From Nonomuraea endophytica (lineage in GTDB: Bacteria; Actinomycetota; Actinomycetes; Streptosporangiales; Streptosporangiaceae): a DNA stretch of 64,000 nucleotides. The stretch covers positions 1 through 64,000 of the forward strand of contig NZ_JACHIN010000021.1 in the NCBI RefSeq assembly GCF_014203235.1. The letters run 5' to 3'. The notes beneath the pieces were generated by a model, which was not told the DNA's origin, searched no databases, and was given only the letters and a program-made list of their open reading frames with translations. Shown here in pieces: positions 15,260-24,962 of this stretch. The stretch's first letter is position 1. Each line of letters opens with the position of its first letter. The translations under genes were made by a program, and so were the position numbers.

Positions 15260-16651
15260 ATGACAACCCCGTTTTCCGCCGACCGGTGGCAGGCCAGGCT
15301 CGACGAGCTGCGCGCCGCCCACCACGTGCCCGGAGCCACGCTGGCGGTGCTGACCGGCGGCACTATCCACGAACTGGCCAGCGGCCTGCTGCACCGCGGC
15401 ACCGGCGTGCGCGCCACACCCGACTCGGTGTTCCTGGCCGGGTCGCTGGCCAAGGTCTACACCGCCACCCTCGTGATGCAGCTGGCCGCCTCGGGCGAGC
15501 TGGACCTGGACGCGCCCGTGGCCGCCGTGCTGCCCGAGTTCGGCACCCCGGACCCGGACGCCTCCGGGACGATCACGATCAGGCAGCTGCTCTCGCACAC
15601 CGGCGGCATGACCAACGACTTCATGTACGACTCGGGGCGGGGCGACGACTGCCTGGCCCGATACGTCGAGGCCCTGCGCGGGGTGCCGCTGGACTGCCCG
15701 CCCGGCATGGTGCTGTCCTACGGCAGCTCCGGCTACGTGGTGCTGGGCCGGCTGGTCGAGGTGCTGACCGGCCTGACCTGGGACCAGGCCTTGAGGGAGC
15801 GGGTGTTCGAGCCGCTGGGGCTGGAGCGGTCGATGACGCTGCCGGAGGAGGCGCTGCGCTTCCGTGCCGCCATGGGCCACGTGGGCGAGCCCGGCCGGAT
15901 GCCGGAACCGGCGCCGATCTGGGACATGATGCCGCGTTCGGCGGGGCCGTACGGGAGAGTGATCGTCTCGGCCGGGGACGTCGTGCGCTTCGCGAAGATG
16001 CACCTGGACGGCGGGCTCGCCCACGACGGCGCCCGGGTGCTGGCCGCCGACGCGGTCGCCGCGATGCGGCGGCGTGAGGCCGACAGCCTGGACAAGTGGT
16101 CCGTCTCGGCGGACGGCTGGGGACTGGGCTGGACCCTGCACGACTGGAACGGGGTGCCCGGGTTCGGGCATGACGGGAGCGCCGTCTCCCAGTTCTCCTT
16201 CCTGCGCGTGCTGCCCGGCGCGGGCGTGGCCGTCGCGCTGCTGGCCAACGGCGGTGCGGTCGGCCGCCTGTACTCCGACCTGGTCGGGGAGCTGCTCGAA
16301 GAGCTGGCCGGGGTACGCGTGCCGCCGCCCTTCGCCCCGCCCGCGAACCCGCCTGAGGTGGACCTGACGCCGCTGGTGGGGACATACCCTCGGGCCGGAG
16401 TCGTCACGACCATCAGCCGGGGCGCGGACGGCGGCGGGCGGCTGCGTTACGAGTTCGTCGATGAGATGCGGCACTTCGCGCCGCCGCTGGAGGCCGATCT
16501 GGTGCCGGTGTCGCGGACGGCGGCCGGCACGGTGTTCGCCGCCGTGGGCATGCCGGTCGGGGACGAGTTCTGGCCGGTGGTCTGCGCCACGCTGCCGGAC
16601 GGCCGGCCGTACGTGCAGGTCGGCATGCGTGTAGCCGTCAAAGCCACCTGA
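15260..16651 (+). CDS. Serine beta-lactamase-like hydrolase (class C/peptidase S12 fold)
   Basis: A 463-residue protein without a signal peptide. The catalytic SLAK tetrad element (Ser62, Lys65) lies at the usual distance from the N-terminus, the YGS triad element in SYGSSGY near residue 155, and the GHDGS motif replaces the KTG box. A C-terminal extension of about 110 residues looks like the beta-rich domain often found in esterase-type members. Such proteins act as esterases, D-aminopeptidases or beta-lactamases. It faces a TetR regulator and is probably induced by a ligand of that regulator. Confidence 0.8.
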   Translation: MTTPFSADRWQARLDELRAAHHVPGATLAVLTGGTIHELASGLLHRGTGVRATPDSVFLAGSLAKVYTATLVMQLAASGELDLDAPVAAVLPEFGTPDPDASGTITIRQLLSHTGGMTNDFMYDSGRGDDCLARYVEALRGVPLDCPPGMVLSYGSSGYVVLGRLVEVLTGLTWDQALRERVFEPLGLERSMTLPEEALRFRAAMGHVGEPGRMPEPAPIWDMMPRSAGPYGRVIVSAGDVVRFAKMHLDGGLAHDGARVLAADAVAAMRRREADSLDKWSVSADGWGLGWTLHDWNGVPGFGHDGSAVSQFSFLRVLPGAGVAVALLANGGAVGRLYSDLVGELLEELAGVRVPPPFAPPANPPEVDLTPLVGTYPRAGVVTTISRGADGGGRLRYEFVDEMRHFAPPLEADLVPVSRTAAGTVFAAVGMPVGDEFWPVVCATLPDGRPYVQVGMRVAVKAT

Positions 16652-16655
16652 CCGG

Positions 16656-17492
16656 TCACTGGGTCGTGCCGGTGAACTCCGCCCGCGCACCCGCGATCAC
16701 CGTGCAGGTCAGCGAGACAGCGATGATCATCTCGGCCCACAGGAAGGCCGCGTAGTCCACCAGGCAGCCGAACGGCGGGCTGCCCGGCGCGGTGCCGCGG
16801 AAGGCCGCCAGCGCGAACAGCGTCGCCGCCATCCACCCCAACGCCGGCCAGACCAGCCCACGCCGGCGGGAGATCAGGAACCAGGTCGCGATCACCACCG
16901 CCCCGGCCAGCGCCCACATGGCGGCCATCATGAAGAGCGCGAACAGCAGCACGCTGGTCGTCCGCTCGACCGTCACCCCGAAGTACGCCACTCCCCCGGC
17001 CGCCTCCGCCGCCACCCGCTGGGTGAACAGCGGGTCGCGTCCGGTCAGCGTCATGTTCACCGGTACGGCGGCGCCGTCCATCTGGGCGGCTACCTCGATC
17101 TCGCTCTCGTAGGCGTCGAAGGGGTAGTCGGCGGCCGATCCCCCGCTCAACGCCACCGGCACGTCCACGCTGGAGATCCGGGTGTGGGCCGGGAAGCGCA
17201 GATCGCCGCGGACCGGCGCCGAGGTGAGCAGCGTGAGGTCGGAGACCGGGGAGAGCCCGCCCGCCTCGGCCAGGTCGCCGCGCGGGACGACGAGCAGGCG
17301 CAGCGTCAGCTCCCTGGCGTTGGCGTCCACCCGCTGGATGGAGGCGCGGATGTCGACGCGGTCGCGGGCGGTGGAGGTCGCGGCGTGGGTCACGCCGAGG
17401 GTGCGGCGCTCGTCGATCTGCAGCCAGACGCCCAGCCCGATCGCCACGGCCGCGGCCACCACACCCGTCACCAGCAGCAAGCGCCGGGCCAT
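16656..17492 (-). CDS. DUF4436 membrane protein
   Basis: A 278-residue protein starting at ATG 17492 with GGAGGGG upstream. It has one N-terminal membrane helix (LLLVTGVVAAAVAIGLGVWL), an extracellular domain of about 130 residues containing YPFDAYESEIEVAAQM, and three C-terminal membrane helices. This order and the PFDxYxSE motif are the signature of DUF4436, a family of unknown function common in actinobacteria. It converges on the serine hydrolase with a four-base gap. Confidence 0.7.
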   Translation of the reverse strand: MARRLLLVTGVVAAAVAIGLGVWLQIDERRTLGVTHAATSTARDRVDIRASIQRVDANARELTLRLLVVPRGDLAEAGGLSPVSDLTLLTSAPVRGDLRFPAHTRISSVDVPVALSGGSAADYPFDAYESEIEVAAQMDGAAVPVNMTLTGRDPLFTQRVAAEAAGGVAYFGVTVERTTSVLLFALFMMAAMWALAGAVVIATWFLISRRRGLVWPALGWMAATLFALAAFRGTAPGSPPFGCLVDYAAFLWAEMIIAVSLTCTVIAGARAEFTGTTQ

Positions 17493-17520
17493 GGCACCCC
17501 TCCGAACGAGCCTGCCAGCC

Positions 17521-17640
17521 CGTAGACGGTCGGGCCGGGCAGCCCGCAGATGGTCGAGACCGGCGGCGCACCGACGGTCGAGGCCGGCGGCCCGCTGACG
17601 GTTGAGAGCGGCGGGCCTCCAGTGGTTGAGCGTGGTGTGC
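17521..17640. repeat. Imperfect tandem repeat between DUF4436 and the deiminase genes
   Basis: Four to five units of about 24-27 bases, each with a GGT(C/T)GAG core and a CCGGCGGC-type tail, fill most of the 187-base gap. Units have diverged by several bases. The first part (GGTCGGGCCGGGC) resembles the 21-bp minisatellite at 19401. Confidence 0.5.
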
Positions 17641-17679
17641 CCGGGGTGGTGGGCGGGGCAACCGGGGCGGGGGACATGT

Positions 17680-18816
17680 TTAGTTCCGCTTGGGCATCTG
17701 CTGGGTCGCGCAGTGGATGCCGCCGCCGCCCTCGCCGAGGGTGTCGACGGGCACCTGGACCACCTCACGCCCCGGGTAGAGGTCGGTGACGATGGCGACG
17801 GCGTCCCTGTCGGCCTTCTTGTCGCCGAAGCGGGGCAGGACGACGCCGCCGTTGACCACGTAGTAGTTCACGTACGTGGCGAGGAAGCCCTCGCCGCGGC
17901 GGCCGATGTCGACCGGCTCGGGCAGTTCGACCAGTTCCAGCCGCTTGCCGCGGGCGTCGACGGCCCGGTCGAGCACCTTGCGGGCCTGGTCGTAGGCGCC
18001 GGTCCAGACGTCCTGGGGAGCGTCGTCGGGCGGGGTGCTGATCACCACGACGCCGGGCTCGGAGAACCGGGCCAGGGCGTCGATGTGGTAGTCGGTGATG
18101 TCCTTGCCCTTGACGCCCTTCACCCAGATGAAGGTGGTCGCGCCGACGGTCTGCGTGAGCGCGCGTTCGATGTCGGCGCGGCTCTTGCCGGGGTTGCGGT
18201 TGTCGTTGATCAGCGAGCTCTCGGTGGCCATCAGCGTGCCCGCGCCGTCGACCTCGATGGAGCCGCCTTCGGCGACGATCGGCGCCTGGATCCTGGTGAC
18301 GCGCTCCCTGGCCAGGATCTCCCGGGCGACGTCCTTGTCGCGCGAGTGCTTCTGCTTGCGGCCCCAGCCGTTGAAGTTGAAGTCGACGCCGGCGATGTCC
18401 TTGCCGCGGAGCACGAAGCTGGGACCGGTGTCGCGCATCCACAGGTCGTCGACCGGGATCGGCACGACCTCGACCTGTGAACCGCAGGCCCGCTGGGCGG
18501 CCTTGACGTCATCGGGGTTGGCCAGGAGCACCACCGGCTCGAACTCGGCGACCGCGCGGGCGATGCCGGCGATGTCGTCACGCACCCCCGCGGTGTCGGA
18601 CTTCCAGATGAGCTCGGTCGGCCACGACATGAACGTCTTCTGGTGCGGATGCGTCTCCTCCGGCATCAGCCATCCGGCGGCCTTCGGGCCGGGCTTCGGG
18701 GTGGGCCCCTGCTTCGCCGCCCCGCTTCCCGTCACGGACGTGCCGCAGGCGCTCAGCGCGCCCCCCATAGCGGCAAAAATCGCCGTTTGTAGCGTCTGAC
18801 GTCGAGAAATACGCAT
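17680..18816 (-). CDS. Exported agmatine deiminase-family lipoprotein
   Basis: A 378-residue member of the bacterial agmatine/peptidyl-arginine deiminase family (PAD_porph), with the hydrolytic guanidino-modifying fold. The N-terminus carries twin arginines (SRRQTL) and a lipobox LSAC with Cys24, so it should be exported, perhaps by Tat, and lipid-anchored. Family motifs are all present: WMRDTGPSFV, EGGSIEVDG, TDYHIDALARF and GGGGIHCATQQMP with the catalytic Cys near 369. Expected reaction is agmatine (or a peptidyl arginine) plus water to the carbamoyl product and ammonia, outside the membrane. ATG 18816 is chosen over GTG 18819 for spacing from GGGGGA. It follows the ABC importer genes by about 40 bases. 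Confidence 0.8.
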   Translation of the reverse strand: MRISRRQTLQTAIFAAMGGALSACGTSVTGSGAAKQGPTPKPGPKAAGWLMPEETHPHQKTFMSWPTELIWKSDTAGVRDDIAGIARAVAEFEPVVLLANPDDVKAAQRACGSQVEVVPIPVDDLWMRDTGPSFVLRGKDIAGVDFNFNGWGRKQKHSRDKDVAREILARERVTRIQAPIVAEGGSIEVDGAGTLMATESSLINDNRNPGKSRADIERALTQTVGATTFIWVKGVKGKDITDYHIDALARFSEPGVVVISTPPDDAPQDVWTGAYDQARKVLDRAVDARGKRLELVELPEPVDIGRRGEGFLATYVNYYVVNGGVVLPRFGDKKADRDAVAIVTDLYPGREVVQVPVDTLGEGGGGIHCATQQMPKRN

Positions 18817-18827
18817 CACAGTCCCCC

Positions 18828-18845
18828 TGACTGAAATTTTGGTTA
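18828..18845. promoter_or_regulatory. Degenerate copy of the agmatine operator
   Basis: TGACTGAA followed by a decayed second arm (TTTGGTTA) sits directly before the exported deiminase gene. Its intact half is identical to the half-site of the perfect palindrome at 26019-26034 in front of the agmatine operon. Confidence 0.45.
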
Positions 18846-18853
18846 GGAGCAGC

Positions 18854-19694
<841 letters not shown>

Positions 19695-19702
<8 letters not shown>

Positions 19703-20630
19703 GCTCTCCTCCGGGGATGCTGTGGTGGCAGGCGACGATCCCTTCGCCGTAAACAAGCGGTTCGGGCGGGTCGTCGTGGCACTGCGGCGTCGCCCGGGGG
19801 CAGCGCGGGGCGAAGGCGCAGCCGGTGAGCTCGGTCCGCAGGTCGGGCGGCTGCCCGGGAATGGTGGCCAGCCGTGCCTGCCGCGTCTCCACTCTCGGGG
19901 TGGCCGCGAGCAGGGCCGCGGTGTAGGGGTGGCGCGGGCGGGTGAACAGCGTCGCCGCCGGTCCGCTCTCCGCGATCCGGCCCGCGTACATGACGTACAC
20001 GCGGTCGGCGATGGCCGCGGCGAGCTCCAGATCGTGGGTGACGAACAGCAGCCCGGTCCCGTATCTCCGCCGCACCTCGGCCAGCAGCGCGACGATCTCG
20101 GCCTGGGTGGTGACGTCGAGCGCGGTGGTCGGCTCGTCGCACAACAGCAGCTTCGGATCGCCCATCAACGCCCCGGCGATCATGACCCGCTGCAGCATGC
20201 CGCCCGACAGCTGGTGCGGGTACTGCCGCAGCACCCGCGCCTCCAGCCCGACGGCGGCGACCAGCTCGCGGGCACGATCCTGCGATCCCGGCCGCCCCTC
20301 GACGAGGAAGTCGCCGATCCTGCGCAGCGGGTTGATGCCCGCCCTCGGGTCCTGGAAGATCATCGCGACGGTACGGCGCCGCAGCTCCCGAAGCCGGGAA
20401 GGGGCCAGCGCGAGCACGTCCTGCCCCGCGACCTCCACGCCGCCCTCGACCGAGGCGCCGTCGGGAAGCAGCCCGAGCACGGCCCGCGAGGTGAGGCTCT
20501 TGCCCGAGCCGGACTCCCCGACCAGCGCCACGGTCTCGCCCTCGCCCACGCTCAGCTCGACGCCGTCGAGGACGGGCCGCGCCGTGCCGGGCAACCACAT
20601 CCGCAGGCCGTTCACGCGCAGCACGCTCAT
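19695..20630 (-). CDS. Oligopeptide-type ABC transporter ATPase (DppD-like)
   Basis: A 311-residue ATPase with Walker A GESGSGKS, Q-loop IFQDP, signature LSGGMLQRVMIAGAL, Walker B LLLCDEP and the H-loop FVTHD. The C-terminus holds the CAFAPRCPRATPQC cysteine-rich oligo_HPY-type tail typical of peptide/nickel importers. Start ATG 20630 overlaps the upstream permease stop by four bases. It pairs with the DppF-like ATPase encoded next. Confidence 0.9.
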
Positions 20631-21487
20631 CCCCGCCTCCGTGACACCCGGTCGGCCCAGTGCTCGGCGACGACGTTGAACGCCACCACGGTGAGCACGA
20701 TCGCCGCGCACGGCAGGATGGCCGAGAGGGGATGGCCCTGGAGCAGGGCGGACTGGCCGTCGTTGATCATCGATCCCCAAGTGGGTGTCAGGGGCGGCAC
20801 GCCCAGGCCCAGGTAGGACAGGGCGGACAGGTCGAGCAGGGCGTAGCCGAAGTTGACCGACGACTGGGCGAGCACCACGGGCGCGATGTTGGGTATCAGG
20901 TGGCGTACGCAGATGGCCAGGCCGGAGAAACCCTGCACCCGGTACGCGGCCAGGTAGGGCAGCCGGCGTTCCGAGAGGGTGAGGTTGCGGGCCAGGCGGC
21001 TGACGTACGGCAGGTAGGCCAGGGAGAGGGCGATGACCGGGGCGGCCAGGCCGGTGCCGTACAGAGAGACGAAGACGATCGCCACGAGCAGGGCGGGGAA
21101 GGCGAGCAGCAGTTCGGCGGCGCGCGACAGGAACGTGTCGGGCCAGCCGCCGAACCAGCCCGCGGTGACGCCGACCAGGACTCCCGCGACGGTGGAGAAC
21201 AGGACGACGGCGATCGGGCCCAGCAGCGAGGCGCTCGCGCCGGCGAGAAGCCTGGAGAGGGTGTCGCGGCCGGCGGCGTCGGCGCCGAGCGGGTGGGCCG
21301 GGGACGGGCCGGTCAGGGCGGCGCCGAGGTCGCTCGCGTTGGGGTCGGCCGGGGCGAGCCAGGGCCCGGCCAGCGCGACGGCGACCATCAGCGCGGCGAA
21401 GGCGAGGCAGGTCAGGTAGAGCCGGTTCCGGCCGGTGCGCAGGCCGGCGAGGACCGGGCGGTGGATGATCGGGTCGACGGCGCTCAT
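20627..21487 (-). CDS. Peptide/nickel-type ABC permease (DppC-like)
   Basis: A 286-residue permease. A first membrane helix lies near residues 25-45 followed by HPLGADAAGRDTLSRLLAGA, the conserved OppC N-terminal element, then five more helices and the EAA-type loop AAYRVQGFSGLAICVRHLIP. Start ATG 21487 overlaps the previous permease by four bases. It forms the channel with the DppB-like protein. Confidence 0.9.
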   Translation of the reverse strand: MSAVDPIIHRPVLAGLRTGRNRLYLTCLAFAALMVAVALAGPWLAPADPNASDLGAALTGPSPAHPLGADAAGRDTLSRLLAGASASLLGPIAVVLFSTVAGVLVGVTAGWFGGWPDTFLSRAAELLLAFPALLVAIVFVSLYGTGLAAPVIALSLAYLPYVSRLARNLTLSERRLPYLAAYRVQGFSGLAICVRHLIPNIAPVVLAQSSVNFGYALLDLSALSYLGLGVPPLTPTWGSMINDGQSALLQGHPLSAILPCAAIVLTVVAFNVVAEHWADRVSRRRG

Positions 21488-22440
21488 CCGGCGTCGCTCC
21501 GCACGCCGAGCCGGACCCGGGGGTCGACCAGGGGGTAGCAGAGGTCGACGATCAGGTTCGTCACCGTGAACAGCGCGACCACCAGCAGCGTGATGGCCTG
21601 GACGACGGGGAAGTCCTTGACCTGCACGGAGCTTTCCAGCAGCGCGCCGAGCCCGCCGATGCCGAAGGCGGCCTCGACCAGCACGGTGCTGATGACCAGG
21701 CCGGACAGGGTCAGGCCGCTGACGGTGGCGACCGGGCCGAGCGCGTTGCGCAGCACGTGCCGGCGGATCACCAGGCGTTCCGGCAGGCCGCGGCTGCGGG
21801 CGACGGTGACGTGTTCGAGGGCGAGCTGGTCCTTCATGGCGCCGCGGGTGACCCGGGCGAGCCAGCCGGTCCAGTACAGGGCCAGTGCCAGTGACGGCAG
21901 CGTCAGGTGGTAGATCATGTCGGGCAGCCCGTCGCCGCTGCCGATCGTCGGGAACCAGCCGAGCTGCACGGAGAACACCCACAGCAGGCCGATGGCGGCG
22001 ACGAACGACGGGGTGCCGAGCGCGACCGAGGTGCCGACGAGTACCGCCGAGTCGGTGGCGGGCCCGCCGACCGCGGCCAGCCGGCCCAGGCCGATGCCGA
22101 GGACCACGACCAGCACGGCGGCCATCGTGATGAGCAGCAGCGTGCTCGGCAGCCGGGCCTCGATCAGCCCGAGCACCGGGCTGCGATATTGCATCGACCG
22201 GCCCAGGTCGCCGGTGAGCACGCCGCCGGCCCACTTGAGATATTGCAGGAAGAACGGGTCGTCCAGGTGGTACTGGGCCCGGATCGCCGCGAGCGCCTCA
22301 GGGCTGGCCGCCCGGCCGCCGAGCAGGAAGGTCTCCGGGCGGCCGGGGGCCAGGTGGACCGCGCCGAACACCAGGAACGACGCGGCCACCAGCGTCAGCG
22401 CCAGCTCCAGCAGGCGCCGCAGGACGAAGCGGGCGATCAT
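21484..22440 (-). CDS. Peptide/nickel-type ABC permease (DppB-like)
   Basis: A 318-residue permease with the family N-terminus (RFVLRRLLELALTLVAASFLVF), HLAPGRP and LDDPFFLQYLKWAGGVLTGDLG motif, and six membrane helices. The EAA loop is TVARSRGLPERLVIRRHVLR. ATG 22440 overlaps the binding-protein stop by four bases, so translation is coupled. Confidence 0.9.
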   Translation of the reverse strand: MIARFVLRRLLELALTLVAASFLVFGAVHLAPGRPETFLLGGRAASPEALAAIRAQYHLDDPFFLQYLKWAGGVLTGDLGRSMQYRSPVLGLIEARLPSTLLLITMAAVLVVVLGIGLGRLAAVGGPATDSAVLVGTSVALGTPSFVAAIGLLWVFSVQLGWFPTIGSGDGLPDMIYHLTLPSLALALYWTGWLARVTRGAMKDQLALEHVTVARSRGLPERLVIRRHVLRNALGPVATVSGLTLSGLVISTVLVEAAFGIGGLGALLESSVQVKDFPVVQAITLLVVALFTVTNLIVDLCYPLVDPRVRLGVRSDAG

Positions 22441-24020
22441 CCGGCCGCGCCCACGTCGGCCGCCCACGGGTAGTACATGTAGGCGATGGAGGTGGGGGCG
22501 CCGGTGATGCGCCGGCTGAGGTAGAGCGACGTGGGCCATTCGGCGACGGGGATCCACAGCACCTGCTCGGCCTCCTTCCGCCGCAGCCCGTCGGTCAGCG
22601 CCGCCCGCTTGACCGGGTCGTACTCGGCGACGGCCCGGTCGACGAGCGCGTCGTAGGCGGGGTCGGCGTAGCCCATGTAGTTCTCGAAGCCGTCGCTGCG
22701 GAAGATCGAGTAGCTGGCCAGCGGGTCGGTGATCGACAGGTAGTAGGTGCAGGGGAACAGGTCGACGGCCGCGCGGGCCTTCGGGTCGGAGAACAGCGCG
22801 GTGTAGGCGTCGGGCGCGATGGTCTTGAGCTCGACGTCGAGGCCGATCTCGGTGCCCGCCGCCTGTACGGCCGTGGCCAGCAGCGACACGTCGGTGCCGA
22901 TGGGGCTGGTCGCCACGGTGATCTTCTTGCCGGTGGCGCCGGCCTGCCGGACGAGCTCCCTGGCCGCGGCCACGTCGCGCTTGGCGCCGGGCGGCGCTTC
23001 CGTCTGCTTCGGCCAGGCGTCGCGGGGCGCGGGGGCCGCGGCGATCGAGCCGACGCCCTGCAGGCCCGTCTTGACGAAGCCGTCGCGGTCCAGGGCCAGC
23101 GACAGCGCCCGCCGTACCCGGACGTCGCTCAGTGTGCCCTTGAGGTTGGTGAAGGCGAGGTTGACCGTGGTCAGGCTCTTGCCGAAGTAGAGCGTGCCCT
23201 TGCCGCCCGCGCGCAGGCCGGCGTAGCTGTCGGGGGCGATGAGGTAGCCGCCGTCGACCTCGCCGGTCAGCATCGCGTTGGTCCTGGCGGCCGGGTCGGT
23301 GATGAAGCGGAAGGTGACCTGTCCGGCTTTCGGCTTCTTGCCCCAGTAGCCGGGGAAGCGGTCGAGCGCGATCGACTCGCCCTTGCGCCACGGGCCGAGC
23401 CGGAAGGGGCCGGTGCAGTCGACGCCGCCGTCCGGGTTGCCGTAGTCGCGGCCCTTGGCCTGGACGGCGCGCGGGTTGACGACCGTTCCGGCCGAGGTGG
23501 CCATCCACTGGTTGAACTGGGAGTCCGGCCGCTTCAGCCGTACGGTCACCTCCATCGGGCCGCTCTTGCCGATCGAGGCGACCCGGTCGAAGGACTTGGC
23601 CCAGTAGGAGCCCAGGGCGGCGTCCAGGTGGCGGCGCAGGCTGAAGACGACGTCGTCGGCGGTGACCTCGCCGCCGCCGTGGTACTTCACCCCGGGCCGG
23701 ATGCGGTAGACGAACGTCTTGGCGTCCAGCTGCTTCACCTCCTCGGCCAGGCCGGGCTCCAGGCCGAGCTGCGGGGTCCAGCGCATCAGGCTCTCGCAGA
23801 CGTTGGACAGGATCATGTTCTGCGGGTAGTCGAAGGCGTAGATGTAGTCGAGCGTCGGCGGCTCGGCGTAGATGGACCAGGTGAAGCCGTCGATCTCGCC
23901 CTTGGCCGGCGGCGTCGTGGGCGACAGCGTGAAGCTCGGGCCGGCGGTGGAGTGGGGGGTGGCGGCCCCGCCGCAGGCCACCGCCAAGAAGGCGACGGCC
24001 GTGAGTGCTGCGATCCGCAT
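22437..24020 (-). CDS. ABC transporter substrate-binding lipoprotein (SBP family 5)
   Basis: A 527-residue lipoprotein with lipobox AVAC (Cys16). The DppA/OppA pattern is clear: WSIYAEPPTLDYIYAFD, VCESLMRWTP, YRIRPGVKYHGGGEVTADDVVFSL, GPFRLGPWRKGESIALDRFPGYWG and VRRALSLALDRDGF. These proteins bind peptides, metals, opines or polyamine-like cations. Its position directly after aguA and aguB suggests agmatine, N-carbamoylputrescine or an arginine-derived peptide as ligand; this is inference. Confidence 0.85.
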   Translation of the reverse strand: MRIAALTAVAFLAVACGGAATPHSTAGPSFTLSPTTPPAKGEIDGFTWSIYAEPPTLDYIYAFDYPQNMILSNVCESLMRWTPQLGLEPGLAEEVKQLDAKTFVYRIRPGVKYHGGGEVTADDVVFSLRRHLDAALGSYWAKSFDRVASIGKSGPMEVTVRLKRPDSQFNQWMATSAGTVVNPRAVQAKGRDYGNPDGGVDCTGPFRLGPWRKGESIALDRFPGYWGKKPKAGQVTFRFITDPAARTNAMLTGEVDGGYLIAPDSYAGLRAGGKGTLYFGKSLTTVNLAFTNLKGTLSDVRVRRALSLALDRDGFVKTGLQGVGSIAAAPAPRDAWPKQTEAPPGAKRDVAAARELVRQAGATGKKITVATSPIGTDVSLLATAVQAAGTEIGLDVELKTIAPDAYTALFSDPKARAAVDLFPCTYYLSITDPLASYSIFRSDGFENYMGYADPAYDALVDRAVAEYDPVKRAALTDGLRRKEAEQVLWIPVAEWPTSLYLSRRITGAPTSIAYMYYPWAADVGAAG

Positions 24021-24035
24021 GGGCTCTCCCTGGGG

Positions 24036-24962
24036 TCAGATCGGGCGGGTCAGCGCGCCGTAGAGCTCCGGCCGCCTCGTGTTGATCAGGCCGAACTCCA
24101 GCCAGTCGCGCCGCTGGTCCAGATCGAGGTCGGCGACGAGCACGGCGGGCCGGTCCCGCGGAGCGCGCAGCATCACGCGGCCGTAGGGGTCGGAGATGAA
24201 CGACGAGCCGTAGAAGGTGATGAGCCCCTCCGCGCCGACCCGGTTGGGCACCACCATGAACAGAGCGTTGGCCAGCCCGTTGGCCGAGATGGCGTGCTCC
24301 CACATGGGCCGGGTGTCGAAGTGCGGCAGTTCCGGCTCCGAGCCGATCGCGGTCGGGTGGACCAGCACCTGCGCGCCCTCCAGCGCGTAGGTCCTGGCCA
24401 GCTCGGGGAACCACTCGTCCCAGCAGGTGGGGAAGCCGAACCTGGCGCCACCCACCTCCACCACGGGGAAGCCGGTGTCGCCGGGGCGGAAGCACAGGTC
24501 CTCGTGGTAGCCGGGGAAGCGTGGGATGTGCAGTTTGCGGGTGCGCGCCAGCAGTGTGCCGTCCGGGTCCACGCAGATCGCGGTGTTGTAGCCGAGGCCG
24601 CCGTCGGTGGCCCGCTCGTACAGGGAGGCGTGCACCGTCACGCCCAGGTCGGCGGCCAGTTCGGTGGCCAGCGCCGTGGTGGGGCCGCCGGGCAGGTCCT
24701 CCATGTAGCGGGCGGCGTCCTGTGCCCGCGTCTTGTCGGCGGCGAAGTAGGGGCTGCGGGTGAGCTCGGGCAGGCAGACCACCTCGGCGCCGAGGCCGGC
24801 GGCCAGGCGTACGCCGGTGCGCAGGGCCTCGTCGTGGGCCCGCTCGTCGGACTGCCAGCGCATCTGGACCAGGCCCACGCGTAGCAGCGTGCCGGGTTCC
24901 GCGCCGGGCCGGGCGGGTGAGCCGAGCGGCGAGCCGTAGGAGGTGAGTTCGACGTAGTTCAC
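24036..24962 (-). CDS. aguB: N-carbamoylputrescine amidase
   Basis: A 308-residue nitrilase-superfamily amidase. The catalytic triad is visible: Glu in CLPELTRSPYF, Lys in TRKLHIPRFPGYHE and Cys in FPTCWDEWFPE. The PGYHED and FYGSSFISDPYG motifs match AguB, which splits N-carbamoylputrescine to putrescine, carbon dioxide and ammonia in the cytoplasm. GTG 24962 overlaps the aguA stop (GTGA), so the two steps of agmatine breakdown are translationally coupled. The first 25 residues are an unusual non-conserved extension; a later start is possible. Confidence 0.9.
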   Translation of the reverse strand: MNYVELTSYGSPLGSPARPGAEPGTLLRVGLVQMRWQSDERAHDEALRTGVRLAAGLGAEVVCLPELTRSPYFAADKTRAQDAARYMEDLPGGPTTALATELAADLGVTVHASLYERATDGGLGYNTAICVDPDGTLLARTRKLHIPRFPGYHEDLCFRPGDTGFPVVEVGGARFGFPTCWDEWFPELARTYALEGAQVLVHPTAIGSEPELPHFDTRPMWEHAISANGLANALFMVVPNRVGAEGLITFYGSSFISDPYGRVMLRAPRDRPAVLVADLDLDQRRDWLEFGLINTRRPELYGALTRPI

